DNA of 64,000 nucleotides from Dokdonella_A sp963775445. GTDB lineage: Bacteria; Pseudomonadota; Gammaproteobacteria; Xanthomonadales; Rhodanobacteraceae. Both the position numbers and the translations under genes were made by a program. A model generated the notes under the pieces. It did no database searches. It was given only the letters and a program-made list of their open reading frames with translations, and was not told the origin of the DNA. This document shows, one piece after another, positions 45,801 through 54,415 of this stretch. How positions within the stretch are numbered: position 1 is the first letter of the stretch; each line of letters opens with the position of its first letter. The DNA lies in the NCBI GenBank assembly GCA_963775445.1, contig CAVZIT010000006.1:620001-684000 (forward strand). Direction: 5' to 3'.

Positions 45801-46780
45801 GTGAGACCCGCCTTGGGTTTTCCGCCGCGGCCGGTTGCTCCTTCGTCGCGAATTTCTCCCCCCGAACCCGTCGCCGCACCGGGAAACGGGGAAATTGCAG
45901 TCGGATGATTATGCGTCTCGACCTTGATCGCATACGGCACCGCTTCGGCCACGCTCGCATAGGCACCGCTCGCCGGATCGGCGAAGAAGCGACGCGCCGA
46001 GCAACCCTCGATGACAGCCGCGTTGTCGGAATAGGCGGACAACGTGTGCGCCGGCGAGGCCTTGTGCGTATTGCGGATCATCGCAAACAGCGATTGAGGC
46101 GCGGCTTCGCCATCGATGATGAATTCAGCGTTGAAGATCTTGTGGCGACAGTGTTCCGAATTGGCCTGCGCGAACATCATCAACTCGGCGTCACTTGGAT
46201 CGCGTCCGAGGGATGCAAACCGCGCGATGAGGTAATCGATCTCCTCATCCGTGAGCGCCAGGCCAAGCTCCGAATTGGCCACCGTCAAGGCCGCGTCGGG
46301 ATCTCCACCAAGCGCGATGCGTTGGAGTGGAACCGCCGCGCCTGCGTCGAACAGATGCGTCGTGTCAGCAAGCGACGTCACGATCGATTGCGTCATGGGA
46401 TCGTGCAATTCCCCGAACACCGCGAGCGCGGCCTCGCTGCCACTCGCGGGCAAGCCATCGAGATCGAACGCCACGCCGCGCTCCACGCGACGTACTGCAA
46501 TTCCGCAACCCCGCAAAATTTCCGTAGCCTTGCTCGACCAAGGCGAAACCGTCCCGATTCGCGGCAGTACCCATAGCGTCGCCGTGCGCGCACTGTCGCC
46601 GCTCGCATCAAGCATCTGGCGCAGCCGCTCGAGATCGGGCGCCGAACCCGGGACCGGATCGATGAAATAGACGAAATGCGCGGCACGCAGCACGCAATCG
46701 CGCGAAATCCGCGCCAGCTCGGCGTTCAATCGATCAATGCGGAATGACGACAGTGCCGTCTGGCCGTCGAGTGCGATCAT
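42896..46780 (-). CDS. purL: Phosphoribosylformylglycinamidine synthase
   Basis: PurL makes formylglycinamidine ribonucleotide in purine synthesis. The 1294-residue protein is the large single-chain form (E. coli 1295). It has an N-terminal PurS-like part, two FGAM synthase halves (KVETHNHPTAISPFPGAATG, RGGKPKAGLTGFSVS, HDVGAGGLSNALPEL, SIPVGKDSLSM) and a C-terminal glutaminase domain (VAILREQGINGHVEMAAAF, GVCNGCQMLS with the catalytic Cys, MPHPERVFR). Around 45000-45029 a GGGCTGAGG repeat adds an in-frame RLSALSPQDSAA before IDLPMDVLFG. The ATG at 46780 matches family length. Confidence 0.96.
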   Translation of the reverse strand: MIALDGQTALSSFRIDRLNAELARISRDCVLRAAHFVYFIDPVPGSAPDLERLRQMLDASGDSARTATLWVLPRIGTVSPWSSKATEILRGCGIAVRRVERGVAFDLDGLPASGSEAALAVFGELHDPMTQSIVTSLADTTHLFDAGAAVPLQRIALGGDPDAALTVANSELGLALTDEEIDYLIARFASLGRDPSDAELMMFAQANSEHCRHKIFNAEFIIDGEAAPQSLFAMIRNTHKASPAHTLSAYSDNAAVIEGCSARRFFADPASGAYASVAEAVPYAIKVETHNHPTAISPFPGAATGSGGEIRDEGATGRGGKPKAGLTGFSVSHLRIPELARPWEADRPLPPRFASALEIMRDGPIGAAAFNNEFGRPCLGGYFRSFEQETVEPGVRRGYDKPIMLAGGIANLRPHDVAKQALHAGDALIVLGGPAMLIGLGGGAASSMTAGSSSASLDFASVQRDNPEMQRRCQQVIDACWAAGAANPILSIHDVGAGGLSNALPELLNDSGVGGDIDLRAIPSADPQLSPMQIWCNEAQERYVLGMAQRNLGVFEALCARERCPFAIVGTVTAERRLIVTDTRLSALSPQDSAAVIDLPMDVLFGSSPAVRREVERIKPRVDVVPDTGGITLDEALDRVLRFPGVGSKSFLVTIGDRSVGGLCSRDPMVGRWQVPVADCAVTLLDFDGYAGEAMAIGERTPLALLSSAGAARMAVGEALTNLAAAPVVLEEVRLSANWMAAADHGGDAAALYDAVHAVGIELCPALGISIPVGKDSLSMQTVWQHDGETERTVAPVSLIVSAFARVGDVRQALTPQLAMDQGDSEIWLIDLGAGRNRLGGSILMQAFGRAGGLPPDLDDPAAFGKFFAALQQANADNLLLAYHDRSDGGALVALVEMALAGHCGLDIVLDDWGGNTQSALFNEELGALVQIRTQDRDAFCRLLGQHGVAEFAHCVAVPKSDLRIDMKLGGEPLERWSWSDLMRSWSETSHALQRLRDNPLSADEEMAWRCDEDDPGITPKLTFDPADDIAAPMIALGVRPRVAILREQGINGHVEMAAAFSRAGFEAIDVHMTDLVQGRHALADFAGLAACGGFSYGDVLGAGRGWAASILFNSALRDQFSAFFADPGRFALGVCNGCQMLSHLKPLIPGAQDWPQFLRNASEQYEARLVTVEVLKSPSIFLAGMSGSHMPVVVAHGEGRVEFAATSNAKRALPCLRFLDNRGRTAKTFPLNPNGSPKGLTGFTAADGRVTILMPHPERVFRSVQQSWRPREWAEDSPWMRMFRNARVWVDGA
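45000..45029 (+). repeat. GC-rich dispersed repeat, copy 3, inside purL
   Basis: The plus strand contains AGGGCTGAGGGCCGAGAGC, matching the core of the copies at 13661 and 13777. Here it lies in the purL coding sequence and is translated as LSALSPQDSA on the minus strand, without breaking the frame. Confidence 0.6.
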
Positions 46781-46897
46781 GACCGGAGTCGAACCAAGGG
46801 CCGCGCATGATAGCCGACGCGCGATCGAACGCCGCGAATCGTCCGTCGCGGGCGCCGCAGCACACGGTGCTTGCGGCAAGCTGCAGGAGCGCGCGGC

Positions 46898-47641
46898 TCA
46901 GTTATTTCGCGCGACGCTCACGTCGCCGAGACTTTGCAACTTGGACAGCATCTGATCCGGCGTGAGGTACCCGCCGATCTTGGTCCCGTTGGCGGCAAGA
47001 ATGGTCGGTGTGCCCTTGACGCCAACGGCGACGCCAAGCTGGAATTCCTCGGCCACCGGATTGGGACACTTGGCGGGAGTCGGATTCTTGCCGGCCTTGG
47101 CCGCGGTGAAAGCCGCCTTTCGGTCCTTCGCGCACCACACCGACACAGCCTTGTCGTAGGACGGGGAACCGATGCCGGTACGCGGGAAGAACAGGTAATC
47201 GAATTCGATGCCGCGCTTCATGAATTCAGCAATCTGCGAATGCAACTTGCGGCAGTAACCGCAATCCAGATCGGTGAATACCGTCACCTTGTACTTTGGT
47301 TTGTCCGGTGCGAACACGATGCGCTTGGACAGGGGCACCGCATCTATTCTGCTCTTGTCTTCGACGGCGAGTCGCGCGCCGGTGAGGTCGCGCTTGGTGC
47401 GGGTGTCGTAAAGCGTGCCCTGCATCAGATAACGCCCGTCGTCGCTCACGTACAAAAGCTGACTGCCGACCAGCGCCTGGTGGAATCCCGGCAGCGGCGA
47501 TTTCTCCACTGCATCGATCTTCGCCTTCGGCGCGACGGCGAGCAAAGCCTTGCGCGCTGCGGCGTCGGCCGAATCAGCAGCGTGCACCAGTGGCATCAAC
47601 GCGGCCAGGGCAATCAGCAGGCAAAAACGATAACGGATCAT
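46898..47641 (-). CDS. dsbC: Thiol:disulfide interchange protein DsbC, paralogue 1 (CGYC)
   Basis: A periplasmic disulfide isomerase of 247 residues. The signal peptide is about MIRYRFCLLIALAALMPLVH-A. The N-terminal dimerisation domain (KIDAVEKSPLPGFHQALVGS) is followed by a thioredoxin-fold domain with active site DLDCGYCRKLHSQ and cis-Pro loop VKGTPTILAANG. A second cysteine pair (VWCAKDR...AKCPNP) is also conserved in DsbC. It lies 38 bases downstream of a second dsbC-like gene and probably shares its promoter. Confidence 0.92.
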   Translation of the reverse strand: MIRYRFCLLIALAALMPLVHAADSADAAARKALLAVAPKAKIDAVEKSPLPGFHQALVGSQLLYVSDDGRYLMQGTLYDTRTKRDLTGARLAVEDKSRIDAVPLSKRIVFAPDKPKYKVTVFTDLDCGYCRKLHSQIAEFMKRGIEFDYLFFPRTGIGSPSYDKAVSVWCAKDRKAAFTAAKAGKNPTPAKCPNPVAEEFQLGVAVGVKGTPTILAANGTKIGGYLTPDQMLSKLQSLGDVSVARNN

Positions 47642-47679
47642 CGGAATTTCTCTCGGGGTGCTCGAATCGACGTGATGAA

Positions 47680-48423
47680 TCAGTTGCGTGCCGCGTCGGC
47701 CTTCGCCAGACGATCCAGTTCGGCTGCCAGCTGATCAGGCGACATCGCGATCTGCGGTGAGATCTGGGTACCGTCGGCGGCGAGCACCGTCGGCGTCCCG
47801 TTTATTCCGAGCGAATGCCCGAGCTGCACCAGCTCCGGCACCGGCGTCGGGCAGGTGCCCTTCCCCGGGTCATGGCCCGCCATTGCTGCCGTGAAAGCGT
47901 CTTCCCGATCCTTGGAACACCACACGGCCTCGGCTGCCTTGTCCGCGCCGGGATGGATCTTCAAGGGAAAAAACAGGTAGTCCACGGCGATGCCATCGGC
48001 GTTGTACTTGGCGATCTGCTGATGAAAACGTCGGCAAAACGGGCAATCGACATCGGTGAACACGGTGACCGTGTATTTCGGATCGGCTGGAGCGAAGATG
48101 ATGCGCTTGTCCGGCCCGACCTTGTCGAGCGCACTCTTGCGCACGCGGGCCCGCGCGACCTCGGTCAGATCCTGCTTGTTCTTCACATCGTAGGCGCTGC
48201 CGTCGAGGACGTAGCGGCCATCCTTGCTGACGTAGACGAACTGGCCTCCGACAAACGCCTCGTAAAAACCCGGAATCGAGGAGTCCTGCACCGCTTCGAT
48301 TTTCACATTGGGCGCCAGCGCAGACATGGCCTGGCGAACGGTGTCCTCGGGCGACGCCGCGCAAACATTGGCGACAACCAGCAAACCGGCGACCAGACCG
48401 GGAATGAATCGGGAAATACGCAT
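47680..48423 (-). CDS. dsbC: Thiol:disulfide interchange protein DsbC, paralogue 2 (CPFC)
   Basis: A 247-residue paralogue of the preceding gene with the same layout: signal peptide ending VANVCA, a dimerisation domain (KIEAVQDSSIPGFYEAFVGG), the active site DVDCPFCRRFHQQ and the INGTPTVLAADG cis-Pro loop. The active-site dipeptide is Pro-Phe instead of Gly-Tyr. GAGG before the ATG at 48423 sets the start; 46 upstream codons in frame are non-coding. The pair looks like a tandem duplication that has diverged. Confidence 0.92.
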   Translation of the reverse strand: MRISRFIPGLVAGLLVVANVCAASPEDTVRQAMSALAPNVKIEAVQDSSIPGFYEAFVGGQFVYVSKDGRYVLDGSAYDVKNKQDLTEVARARVRKSALDKVGPDKRIIFAPADPKYTVTVFTDVDCPFCRRFHQQIAKYNADGIAVDYLFFPLKIHPGADKAAEAVWCSKDREDAFTAAMAGHDPGKGTCPTPVPELVQLGHSLGINGTPTVLAADGTQISPQIAMSPDQLAAELDRLAKADAARN

Positions 48424-48782
48424 GAAAAACCTCGCAGGACGAGCCTGGATCACGAAAAAAGCGTCGGCACGAATCATGGGAACGGGCGCCGACAGGAAAT
48501 CTTGCGCCGTCGCCAGATTCGGACCACCCACGCGGCCGAATGGTTCGACGGCTCGGCTCATTATAGGTGCAACAGCGCTAGCGAGCGCGAGGTGCCCCCT
48601 CGAGAATGGGGTTCAGCGTCTCGGAAACAACTCGCAATCGCTGAAAAGCAAACTTTCGCGCAGATGATGAATTCGCGCCTGCTTGAATGTGTGGTCCTTG
48701 CATCGCAGCCGAGCGTTGCACAGCGGGTAGCCAACCGAAAGGACACCCGTCGCACCCTGCTGACCTTGTGAAAATCACGCGC
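48424..48782. other. Intergenic leader between xerD and the dsbC pair
   Basis: About 360 bases without a credible gene. It holds a consensus -10 box on the minus strand (separate entry), giving a predicted leader of about 130 bases before the dsbC paralogue 2 start. Nothing else was recognised; short open frames here show no coding character. Confidence 0.5.
48560..48588 (-). promoter_or_regulatory. Probable promoter of the dsbC pair
   Basis: The minus strand carries a perfect -10 TATAAT at 48565-48560. The -35 region 17 bases upstream (GCGCTC) is poor, so activity may need an activator. It is the only strong -10 between xerD and the dsbC genes. Confidence 0.4.
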
Positions 48783-49724
48783 TTATCCGCGAGGATGGTG
48801 CCGCTGGTGCAGCCGTTTCAGTCCTTCCTTGGCCACAAGCGTGTAGATCTGCGTTGTCGAGAGCGAACTGTGGCCCAGCATCAGTTGCAGTGCGCGCAGA
48901 TCGGCGCCGTGATTGAGCAGGTGCGTCGCGAACGAGTGCCTCAACACATGCGGCGAAATGCGTTTGGCCGGAATGCCCGCCGTGAGCGCGTACTTCCTGA
49001 CCAGTACCCAGAACATCTGGCGGCTGAGACCTGCGCGACGTGCCGTCACGAACAACGAATTGCAGGCGCCGCCGCGCAGCAATACAGGCCGCGCTTCGTT
49101 CACGTAACGGGTCAACCAATCCGCGGCTTCCTCACCGAGCGGCACCAGGCGCTCCTTGCCGCCCTTGCCCGTCACGCGCAGCACGCCCTGGCGCAAATTC
49201 ACCTGCTGCGCCGCGAGGCCGACCAGTTCGCTGACGCGAAGACCGGTCGCGTACATGAGTTCGAGCATCGCGCGATCGCGCAAGCCCCGCGGTGTCTCGG
49301 GCGGTGCGCGCAACAACGATTCGATATCGGTTTCGGACAGAGCCTTGGGCAGTCCGCGCGGCAATTTCGGCGCGTCGAGCAGCAACGTCGGATCCGACGC
49401 AATGCGGCCGTCGCGCTGAAGCAGGCGATAGAACTGGCGCAAGCTGGACAAGAGGCGCGCGTTCGAGCGAGCGGAATAGGGCTTGCCGCGATCGCCCGCG
49501 CTGGTCGAGCGATCGCCGAGATAGCGAAAGATCTGCTCGCGCGTGCAAGATGCCAGCGAACCACCACGGGAATGCAGCCAGCGGGAAAGCCCTTCGAGAT
49601 CGCGCCGGTAACTTGCCAGCGTGTTGTCCGCGAGCCCGAGTTCGGACCACGCACGTTCCAGAAATCCGTCGATCAGCCCGCAGTCGGCAACTTCAATTGG
49701 CTGGCGTTGGACGGTGTCGCTCAT
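48783..49724 (-). CDS. xerD: Site-specific tyrosine recombinase XerD
   Basis: XerD works with XerC at dif to resolve chromosome dimers. The 313-residue protein has the SAM-like core-binding domain (LADNTLASYRRDLEGLSRWL) and the catalytic domain with ATGLRVSELVGL (Arg), GKGGKERLVPLG (Lys), SPHVLRHSFATHLLNHGADL (His-x-x-Arg), LGHSSLSTTQIYT (His, Tyr). The ATG at 49724 gives normal length. E. coli xerD lies next to dsbC, and the same neighbours occur here. Nothing marks it as a mobile-element integrase. Confidence 0.95.
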   Translation of the reverse strand: MSDTVQRQPIEVADCGLIDGFLERAWSELGLADNTLASYRRDLEGLSRWLHSRGGSLASCTREQIFRYLGDRSTSAGDRGKPYSARSNARLLSSLRQFYRLLQRDGRIASDPTLLLDAPKLPRGLPKALSETDIESLLRAPPETPRGLRDRAMLELMYATGLRVSELVGLAAQQVNLRQGVLRVTGKGGKERLVPLGEEAADWLTRYVNEARPVLLRGGACNSLFVTARRAGLSRQMFWVLVRKYALTAGIPAKRISPHVLRHSFATHLLNHGADLRALQLMLGHSSLSTTQIYTLVAKEGLKRLHQRHHPRG

Positions 49725-49804
49725 CGAATGCGCTCGGAGTGCTTGCGCGATGAAGGCTAATCCCCGACGCTGGCGACCGCCACCCTTGCAGACATGACCG
49801 AGCC

Positions 49805-50227
49805 GTGCCGGAAAGTACACCCGCCGCCTTGTGGCTGCGCGTTGCCGCAGCCCTCTACGATCTGTTTCCGCTGATCGGCCTGTGGATGCTGACCGCCGCG
49901 TTGGCGCTCGCGATAACCCATGGCGCTCTGGATGCTCGGCATCCACCGCTTGCTTACAGGCTTGCCTTGCTCAGCGTGACCGCGGCGTATTTCGTCATTT
50001 CCTGGGTGCGCGGCGGCCAGACCATCGGCATGCGCGCATGGCGGCTGCGTCTGGTTGCGACTGACGGGAGCCGATTGCCGTGGTCGCGGGCGTTGCTGCG
50101 TTTCGGCATCGCCTGGCTATCGCTGTTCGCGCTCGGTGGCGGTTTCCTCTGGTGCCTCGTCGATCGCGAACGGCGCGCGTGGCACGATATCGCGGCGGGT
50201 TCGCGGCTGCTGCGACAAGCCGCATAG
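49805..50227 (+). CDS. RDD family membrane protein
   Basis: A 140-residue protein with three predicted membrane segments and the RDD pattern: LWLRVAAALYDLFPLIGLWM near the N-terminus, SWVRGGQTIGMRAWRLRLV in the middle, and LVDRERRAWHDIAAGSRLL at the end. It starts at GTG 49805 and diverges from xerD across an 80-base gap. Members have been linked to ion transport, but no function can be assigned here. It converges on the DUF6311-like gene. Confidence 0.85.
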   Translation: MPESTPAALWLRVAAALYDLFPLIGLWMLTAALALAITHGALDARHPPLAYRLALLSVTAAYFVISWVRGGQTIGMRAWRLRLVATDGSRLPWSRALLRFGIAWLSLFALGGGFLWCLVDRERRAWHDIAAGSRLLRQAA

Positions 50228-50240
50228 CGGCCAAGGATTT

Positions 50241-51926
50241 TCAACGCAAGCCCGAAAGATCCTCAGTGGCCGAACAGACCACGACATCATCCAGGTAGCC
50301 GCAACGCGGCGTGACGACGCCGCGACCCGCCAGCAAAGCGCCAATCTCTTCTGAACTGCGATACAGGTACAGCGTGCCGGGCTGATCGAAGCGGGTCACG
50401 GCCTCGCGGCGCTCACGTGCGCAGTCCTTGGTGGAACGCGTCTGATAAGCGCTATTGTTCGGTTTGTTCGATTGCGCCGCGATCCAGTCGATCGAAAGCA
50501 CGCGCCAGCGTGTGCCCGGAACGCCGCGCCCGAAGAGGCCACCGCACTCGAATGAGGGATATTCGAACACGCGATCATGCTCGGCGATGAGTTTTTGCCA
50601 CGCCGCCCGATCGATGGCAGCTTCGGATGCACGGGTGCTCGCCGCGTGGACCGCCGCCTGCATCGGTGCAACATCGACTATTTGCAGTAACGCGGCGGCA
50701 ATCAGCAGCGCCGCGGATCGGCGCCGATAGCGATTTACTGTAATCGCTATCAATGCGGCCAGCAGAGCGTACACGGCGATCCAGACAAAGCGGCCGGATC
50801 CGCGAAACTCCGACAGCCCATCGATTGCACGCGCCGGCAAAGGTACGCTGAAAAGCTCGTGCGACCCGAATCCGACGCGGTTGGAAATGGCGAACAACAG
50901 CACCAGGACGAGCACGATCACGAGTACCAGATGGCGGTGCAGTCCAGCGCGCCAGTTCTTGAGCGATGGCAGTGCGGCAACGGCCAGCAGGAATACGCCC
51001 GCACCGAGATAACTACCGCCTTCCCACTGGAACAATCCCGGCGCGCTGGGAATTGCCGTATGCAGCAGATGGCCGCTCAGCGTTCCGGGAAACGGAATAA
51101 TCGGCGACAGCAGATTGAGTGAATACAAACCGTAATCGCCGAAATTGGCCGCAGCGGCGGCCATGAATCCTCCGATCCAGATGATCGCCACGGCGGCGAC
51201 GGCCATCGAACCGACGCGAATCAGCACACCCAAAAACGACAGACGGCGCTCGCGCCATTGATCGAGAATGCTCGCGCAGACGACGATCCCGGACATCGCG
51301 GCCAGATACGGATGCACCAGCAGAGCGATCAGCGGCCATGCGCAAAGGGCTATCCACTGATTCGAGGTCAGGCCGTTGCGCTTGGCGCGCACATAGCCTT
51401 CCAGCGCGAACAGAATGAAAAATTGCCCCATGAGTCCGGCTTGACCGAAGCGCAGGAACAGCATCGGCATGTAGCAGAACAGAGCGACACCGGCGATGTG
51501 CGGCGCCGGTTTGCGAATATCGAGCGTGAGCAGCAGTCGCGATGCCGCGACCGCCTGCAGGACCAGGCATGATGCGACCCAGCAACCTGCATAAATCGGC
51601 GGCGTAGCGGCCGCGGATCCGGTTAAGGTGTAAAGCAGTTTCGCCGGCAGCGCGAGCAGCGGCAAACCGTCGAAAAGCAGCAGGTTGCTGCCTTCCGGCA
51701 AGTGCGTATTGCCGATCGCGAACAACGGGAATCGCCATGCGTCGTGCGCGTAGTAGAACCAGCCGATCTGCCCCATCGCGACATCGCCGCCGAGTGATCT
51801 CCAGAAAGGCCCGGCACCCGTGACGTAGCCCGCGCTGAGCGTCAGCGCGGCGAACAGGATGCCGAGCGCGATTGATAGAGAGCGCCATTGCCAGTGGTGT
51901 CGCTTCTGGCCCTGTGCATCAGGCAT
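50241..51926 (-). CDS. Polytopic membrane protein, DUF6311-like, downstream of lptG
   Basis: A 561-residue integral membrane protein with about 11-12 hydrophobic segments and a soluble C-terminal part of about 150 residues. It has the look of GT-C glycosyltransferases and DUF6311 proteins: an early luminal loop SLGGDVAMGQIGWFYYAHDAW, EGSNLLLFDGLPLLALPAKL, and later ISNRVGFGSHELFSVPLPAR and FRGSGRFVWIAVYALLAAL. The ATG at 51926 overlaps lptG by eight bases, so it is translated with the lipopolysaccharide export permeases. Sugar transfer to an envelope component is plausible but unproven. Confidence 0.7.
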   Translation of the reverse strand: MPDAQGQKRHHWQWRSLSIALGILFAALTLSAGYVTGAGPFWRSLGGDVAMGQIGWFYYAHDAWRFPLFAIGNTHLPEGSNLLLFDGLPLLALPAKLLYTLTGSAAATPPIYAGCWVASCLVLQAVAASRLLLTLDIRKPAPHIAGVALFCYMPMLFLRFGQAGLMGQFFILFALEGYVRAKRNGLTSNQWIALCAWPLIALLVHPYLAAMSGIVVCASILDQWRERRLSFLGVLIRVGSMAVAAVAIIWIGGFMAAAAANFGDYGLYSLNLLSPIIPFPGTLSGHLLHTAIPSAPGLFQWEGGSYLGAGVFLLAVAALPSLKNWRAGLHRHLVLVIVLVLVLLFAISNRVGFGSHELFSVPLPARAIDGLSEFRGSGRFVWIAVYALLAALIAITVNRYRRRSAALLIAAALLQIVDVAPMQAAVHAASTRASEAAIDRAAWQKLIAEHDRVFEYPSFECGGLFGRGVPGTRWRVLSIDWIAAQSNKPNNSAYQTRSTKDCARERREAVTRFDQPGTLYLYRSSEEIGALLAGRGVVTPRCGYLDDVVVCSATEDLSGLR

Positions 51927-53094
51927 GGCGTCGGAAATAGGCAATGGCCCCGACCGCCAGCAACAGCGGCGGGATCAGGTTGGCGATGGCCGGATGCACG
52001 TTGTAGACGGCGCCGAAATTCACGATCGCATGCTGCAGGAAGTAAAAACCGATCGCGAGCACGATGCCGATGAATAATCGCTTCGACAGGCCGCCGCTGC
52101 GCAAGCTGCCGAACGCAAATGGCAGCGCGCAAAATGCGAGGACCAGGATGCTCAGCGGATGAAACACGCGCGTCCAATACGACTCGCGGAAAGCCGATGC
52201 GTCCTGGCCATTGCGTTCGAGCAGCGCAATGTTGTGCGACAGATCGCGTAACGCCATGTACTGCGGCTGCACGATGCTCAGCGACAGCATGCGCGGATCG
52301 AGACCCGAGGGCCATTGCCGCTCGGCTTCCTCGGTGCTGCGCGCGCTGTCGATGCCGAATTCGGTTCGGCGCACCTGCTTCATCGTCCACACGCCGTGGC
52401 GGTAAGTGGCGCTTTGGGCCTGCGAGAGCGTCGTGAGACGACCGTCAGGATCGAACTCGAATACACGCACATCGCTCAATTCGAGTACTCGCCCGCTCGG
52501 TGTCGTGCGGCTGCGCGCCTCGTTCGCATTGATCACGGCGCCGCGATCGCGCGCCCACAGCGCGCCACCCCGGGCCAGTGCGACCTCTCGCGATTTGGCG
52601 GCCAATTCGAGCGACTGCGACTTCTGTTCCCCGGCGGGTCCGATGGTTTCCCCTACCACGACGACCAGCAGGGTAAGCGCCGCGAGAACCACCACCACCG
52701 ATGCGCAGATGCGCAACTTCGACATGCCGGCTGCGCGCAGCGCCGTAAGTTCGCTGCTGCCCGCGAGCCGCCCGAGGCCGAGCAGCCCTCCAATCAGCGC
52801 GGCGTAACCGAACAGCTCGTAAGCGCGACGCGGAAACGTCAACAGCACCTCGATGACGGCAGTGGACAAGGTGTACTGACCGTGGCCGATGTCGTCGAGA
52901 TGGCCGACGAAAACCGTGAACGCATCGAAGCCGACCAGTACCAACCAGGTCAGACCCACCGCACCGAGCACCGACAGCGCGACGAGCCGATCGGCTTGCT
53001 TGAAGCGCGCACCGCGGCGCCTCGCGCCTCGCACGGCTTGCTCATGCCGCGTTCTTCGCCAAAGGCTCTGACGCGCGATTTCCCGCCCGACCAT
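51919..53094 (-). CDS. lptG: LPS export ABC transporter permease LptG
   Basis: LptG and LptF form the membrane part of the LptB2FG complex that extracts lipopolysaccharide from the inner membrane. The 391-residue protein has the six-helix YjgP/YjgQ layout with a central periplasmic beta-jellyroll region (ALWARDRGAVINANEA, LSDVRVFEFDPDGRLT). GRLAGSSELTALRAAGMSKLRI and GSLRSGGLSKRLFIGIVLA match the family. The ATG shares one base with the lptF stop (TGATG), fixing the start. Confidence 0.93.
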   Translation of the reverse strand: MVGREIARQSLWRRTRHEQAVRGARRRGARFKQADRLVALSVLGAVGLTWLVLVGFDAFTVFVGHLDDIGHGQYTLSTAVIEVLLTFPRRAYELFGYAALIGGLLGLGRLAGSSELTALRAAGMSKLRICASVVVVLAALTLLVVVVGETIGPAGEQKSQSLELAAKSREVALARGGALWARDRGAVINANEARSRTTPSGRVLELSDVRVFEFDPDGRLTTLSQAQSATYRHGVWTMKQVRRTEFGIDSARSTEEAERQWPSGLDPRMLSLSIVQPQYMALRDLSHNIALLERNGQDASAFRESYWTRVFHPLSILVLAFCALPFAFGSLRSGGLSKRLFIGIVLAIGFYFLQHAIVNFGAVYNVHPAIANLIPPLLLAVGAIAYFRRHA

Positions 53095-54215
53095 CAGAGG
53101 GCGTCCGCTGCGCGGCGTCGGCGCCGCCTTCGCAAATGCTGGCCACGCCAGATCAGCCAGATGGCAATTGCGATCGTCGGTACGTACACCCACCAGAAGC
53201 CGAAAGCCGGGGCAAGCTTGCCCTGACTGATCCACGAGCGGCCCAGCGCGAGGCAGTTGGCATACGCGAGATAGAACAGCGCGGCGAGCAGCAAACGCGC
53301 ATAACGCGGTTCGCGCGGACTTGATCGCGACAATGGCAACGCCAGCAGGATCAGGACCAGTCCGGACAGAGGTGCGGCCAGTCGCCAGTTGAGCTCAGCG
53401 CGCGCAGACGGTTCGGAACTGGCCAGCAACGCGGTTGTCGGCATGGTGCGCACGGCGGCGGCCTCGCTGTCGTCGTTTTCGCTGTCGGGCAATTTGATGT
53501 CGTTGCGCGCAAAGCGCATCAGTCGATAGTCGTCCCGGCCCGCCTGCCCTTCCACGCGGAACCCGTCTTGCAGCGCAAGGTAGCGCCCACTGCCATCGGC
53601 ATCGTGGTACAGGAATCCGTGGGTCGCCGTGATCACGTCGACACGCGCCGGCTTGGATTTTTCGGAGCGCTCGGTTTCCACGAACATGCGTTTGAACGTC
53701 GTGCCGCCGTTGCCCATTTCGCCAACATAGATCACGCCATCGCGACCCGGCAGGTCGACGAAACGCCCGGGTTCGAGTCCCGCAACAATGAGCGATCGGC
53801 TCGCCTCTTCGAGCAATTGCTGCGAGAGACGCACGGCGGCCGGCGCCAGCCAGAACGAAATCGCGGCGAGCACGGCCGTGACCGGCATCGCCAGCAGCAG
53901 CAGGGGCCGAGCAACACCTCCCAAACCGAAACCGGATGCCTGCAGCACTGCCATCTCGCTGTCGCGCCATACGCGACCAAAGGCCAGCAACACGCCGAAG
54001 AAGACCGCCGCGGGCAGCAGCATGGACAGCGCATCGACCGTACGCAAACCGATCACGGCGAACAACAAATCGGCCGGAATGCGTCCGCGCGCGATCTTCG
54101 CCAGCACGTCAGCGACGGTGCCTCCCAGCGTGATCAGCAACAGGATGGTGGCTGTCGCGATGAACGCCAACGCCATCTCGCGCAGCAGATAGCGGTCGAT
54201 TACGCGCAAGCGCAT
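53094..54215 (-). CDS. lptF: LPS export ABC transporter permease LptF
   Basis: Partner of LptG. The 373-residue protein starts MRLRVIDRYLLREMALAFIA and shows the YjgP family pattern ADLLFAVIGLRTVDALSMLL, FGRVWRDSEMAVLQASGFG and the periplasmic region GRDGVIYVGEMGNGGTTFKR. The C-terminal end is strongly basic (RRRRRRRA). It diverges from pepA across 200 bases, the same arrangement as in E. coli. A second in-frame ATG ten codons upstream exists. Confidence 0.93.
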   Translation of the reverse strand: MRLRVIDRYLLREMALAFIATATILLLITLGGTVADVLAKIARGRIPADLLFAVIGLRTVDALSMLLPAAVFFGVLLAFGRVWRDSEMAVLQASGFGLGGVARPLLLLAMPVTAVLAAISFWLAPAAVRLSQQLLEEASRSLIVAGLEPGRFVDLPGRDGVIYVGEMGNGGTTFKRMFVETERSEKSKPARVDVITATHGFLYHDADGSGRYLALQDGFRVEGQAGRDDYRLMRFARNDIKLPDSENDDSEAAAVRTMPTTALLASSEPSARAELNWRLAAPLSGLVLILLALPLSRSSPREPRYARLLLAALFYLAYANCLALGRSWISQGKLAPAFGFWWVYVPTIAIAIWLIWRGQHLRRRRRRRAADAL

Positions 54216-54415
54216 CGTTGTTTGGCCTACAATTCGCAACTTCATGCCCTCGCCGGCGATTGTGCGGGTCGACGCAGTGTACTTGCCTGTGCAGCCGCCG
54301 GCTGATCGGAACGATCCGCATCCGGCGATGGCGCTGCCGCGGCAACGCAACCCTGCAGCGACCGTGCGCTTCGCGGATCCGATGGGCCGCCTCTTTTCCC
54401 GTGACGGAGCCCGTG

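Noticed and set aside
48783..49724. Tyrosine recombinase as a sign of an integrated element
   Set aside because: It is a canonical XerD in a conserved chromosomal neighbourhood next to dsbC, with no attachment repeats or phage genes nearby.
53769..53782. GGTTCGAGTCCCG-like sequence resembling a tRNA T-arm
   Set aside because: It lies inside lptF coding LEPGRFVDL; no acceptor stem or anticodon arm can be drawn around it.
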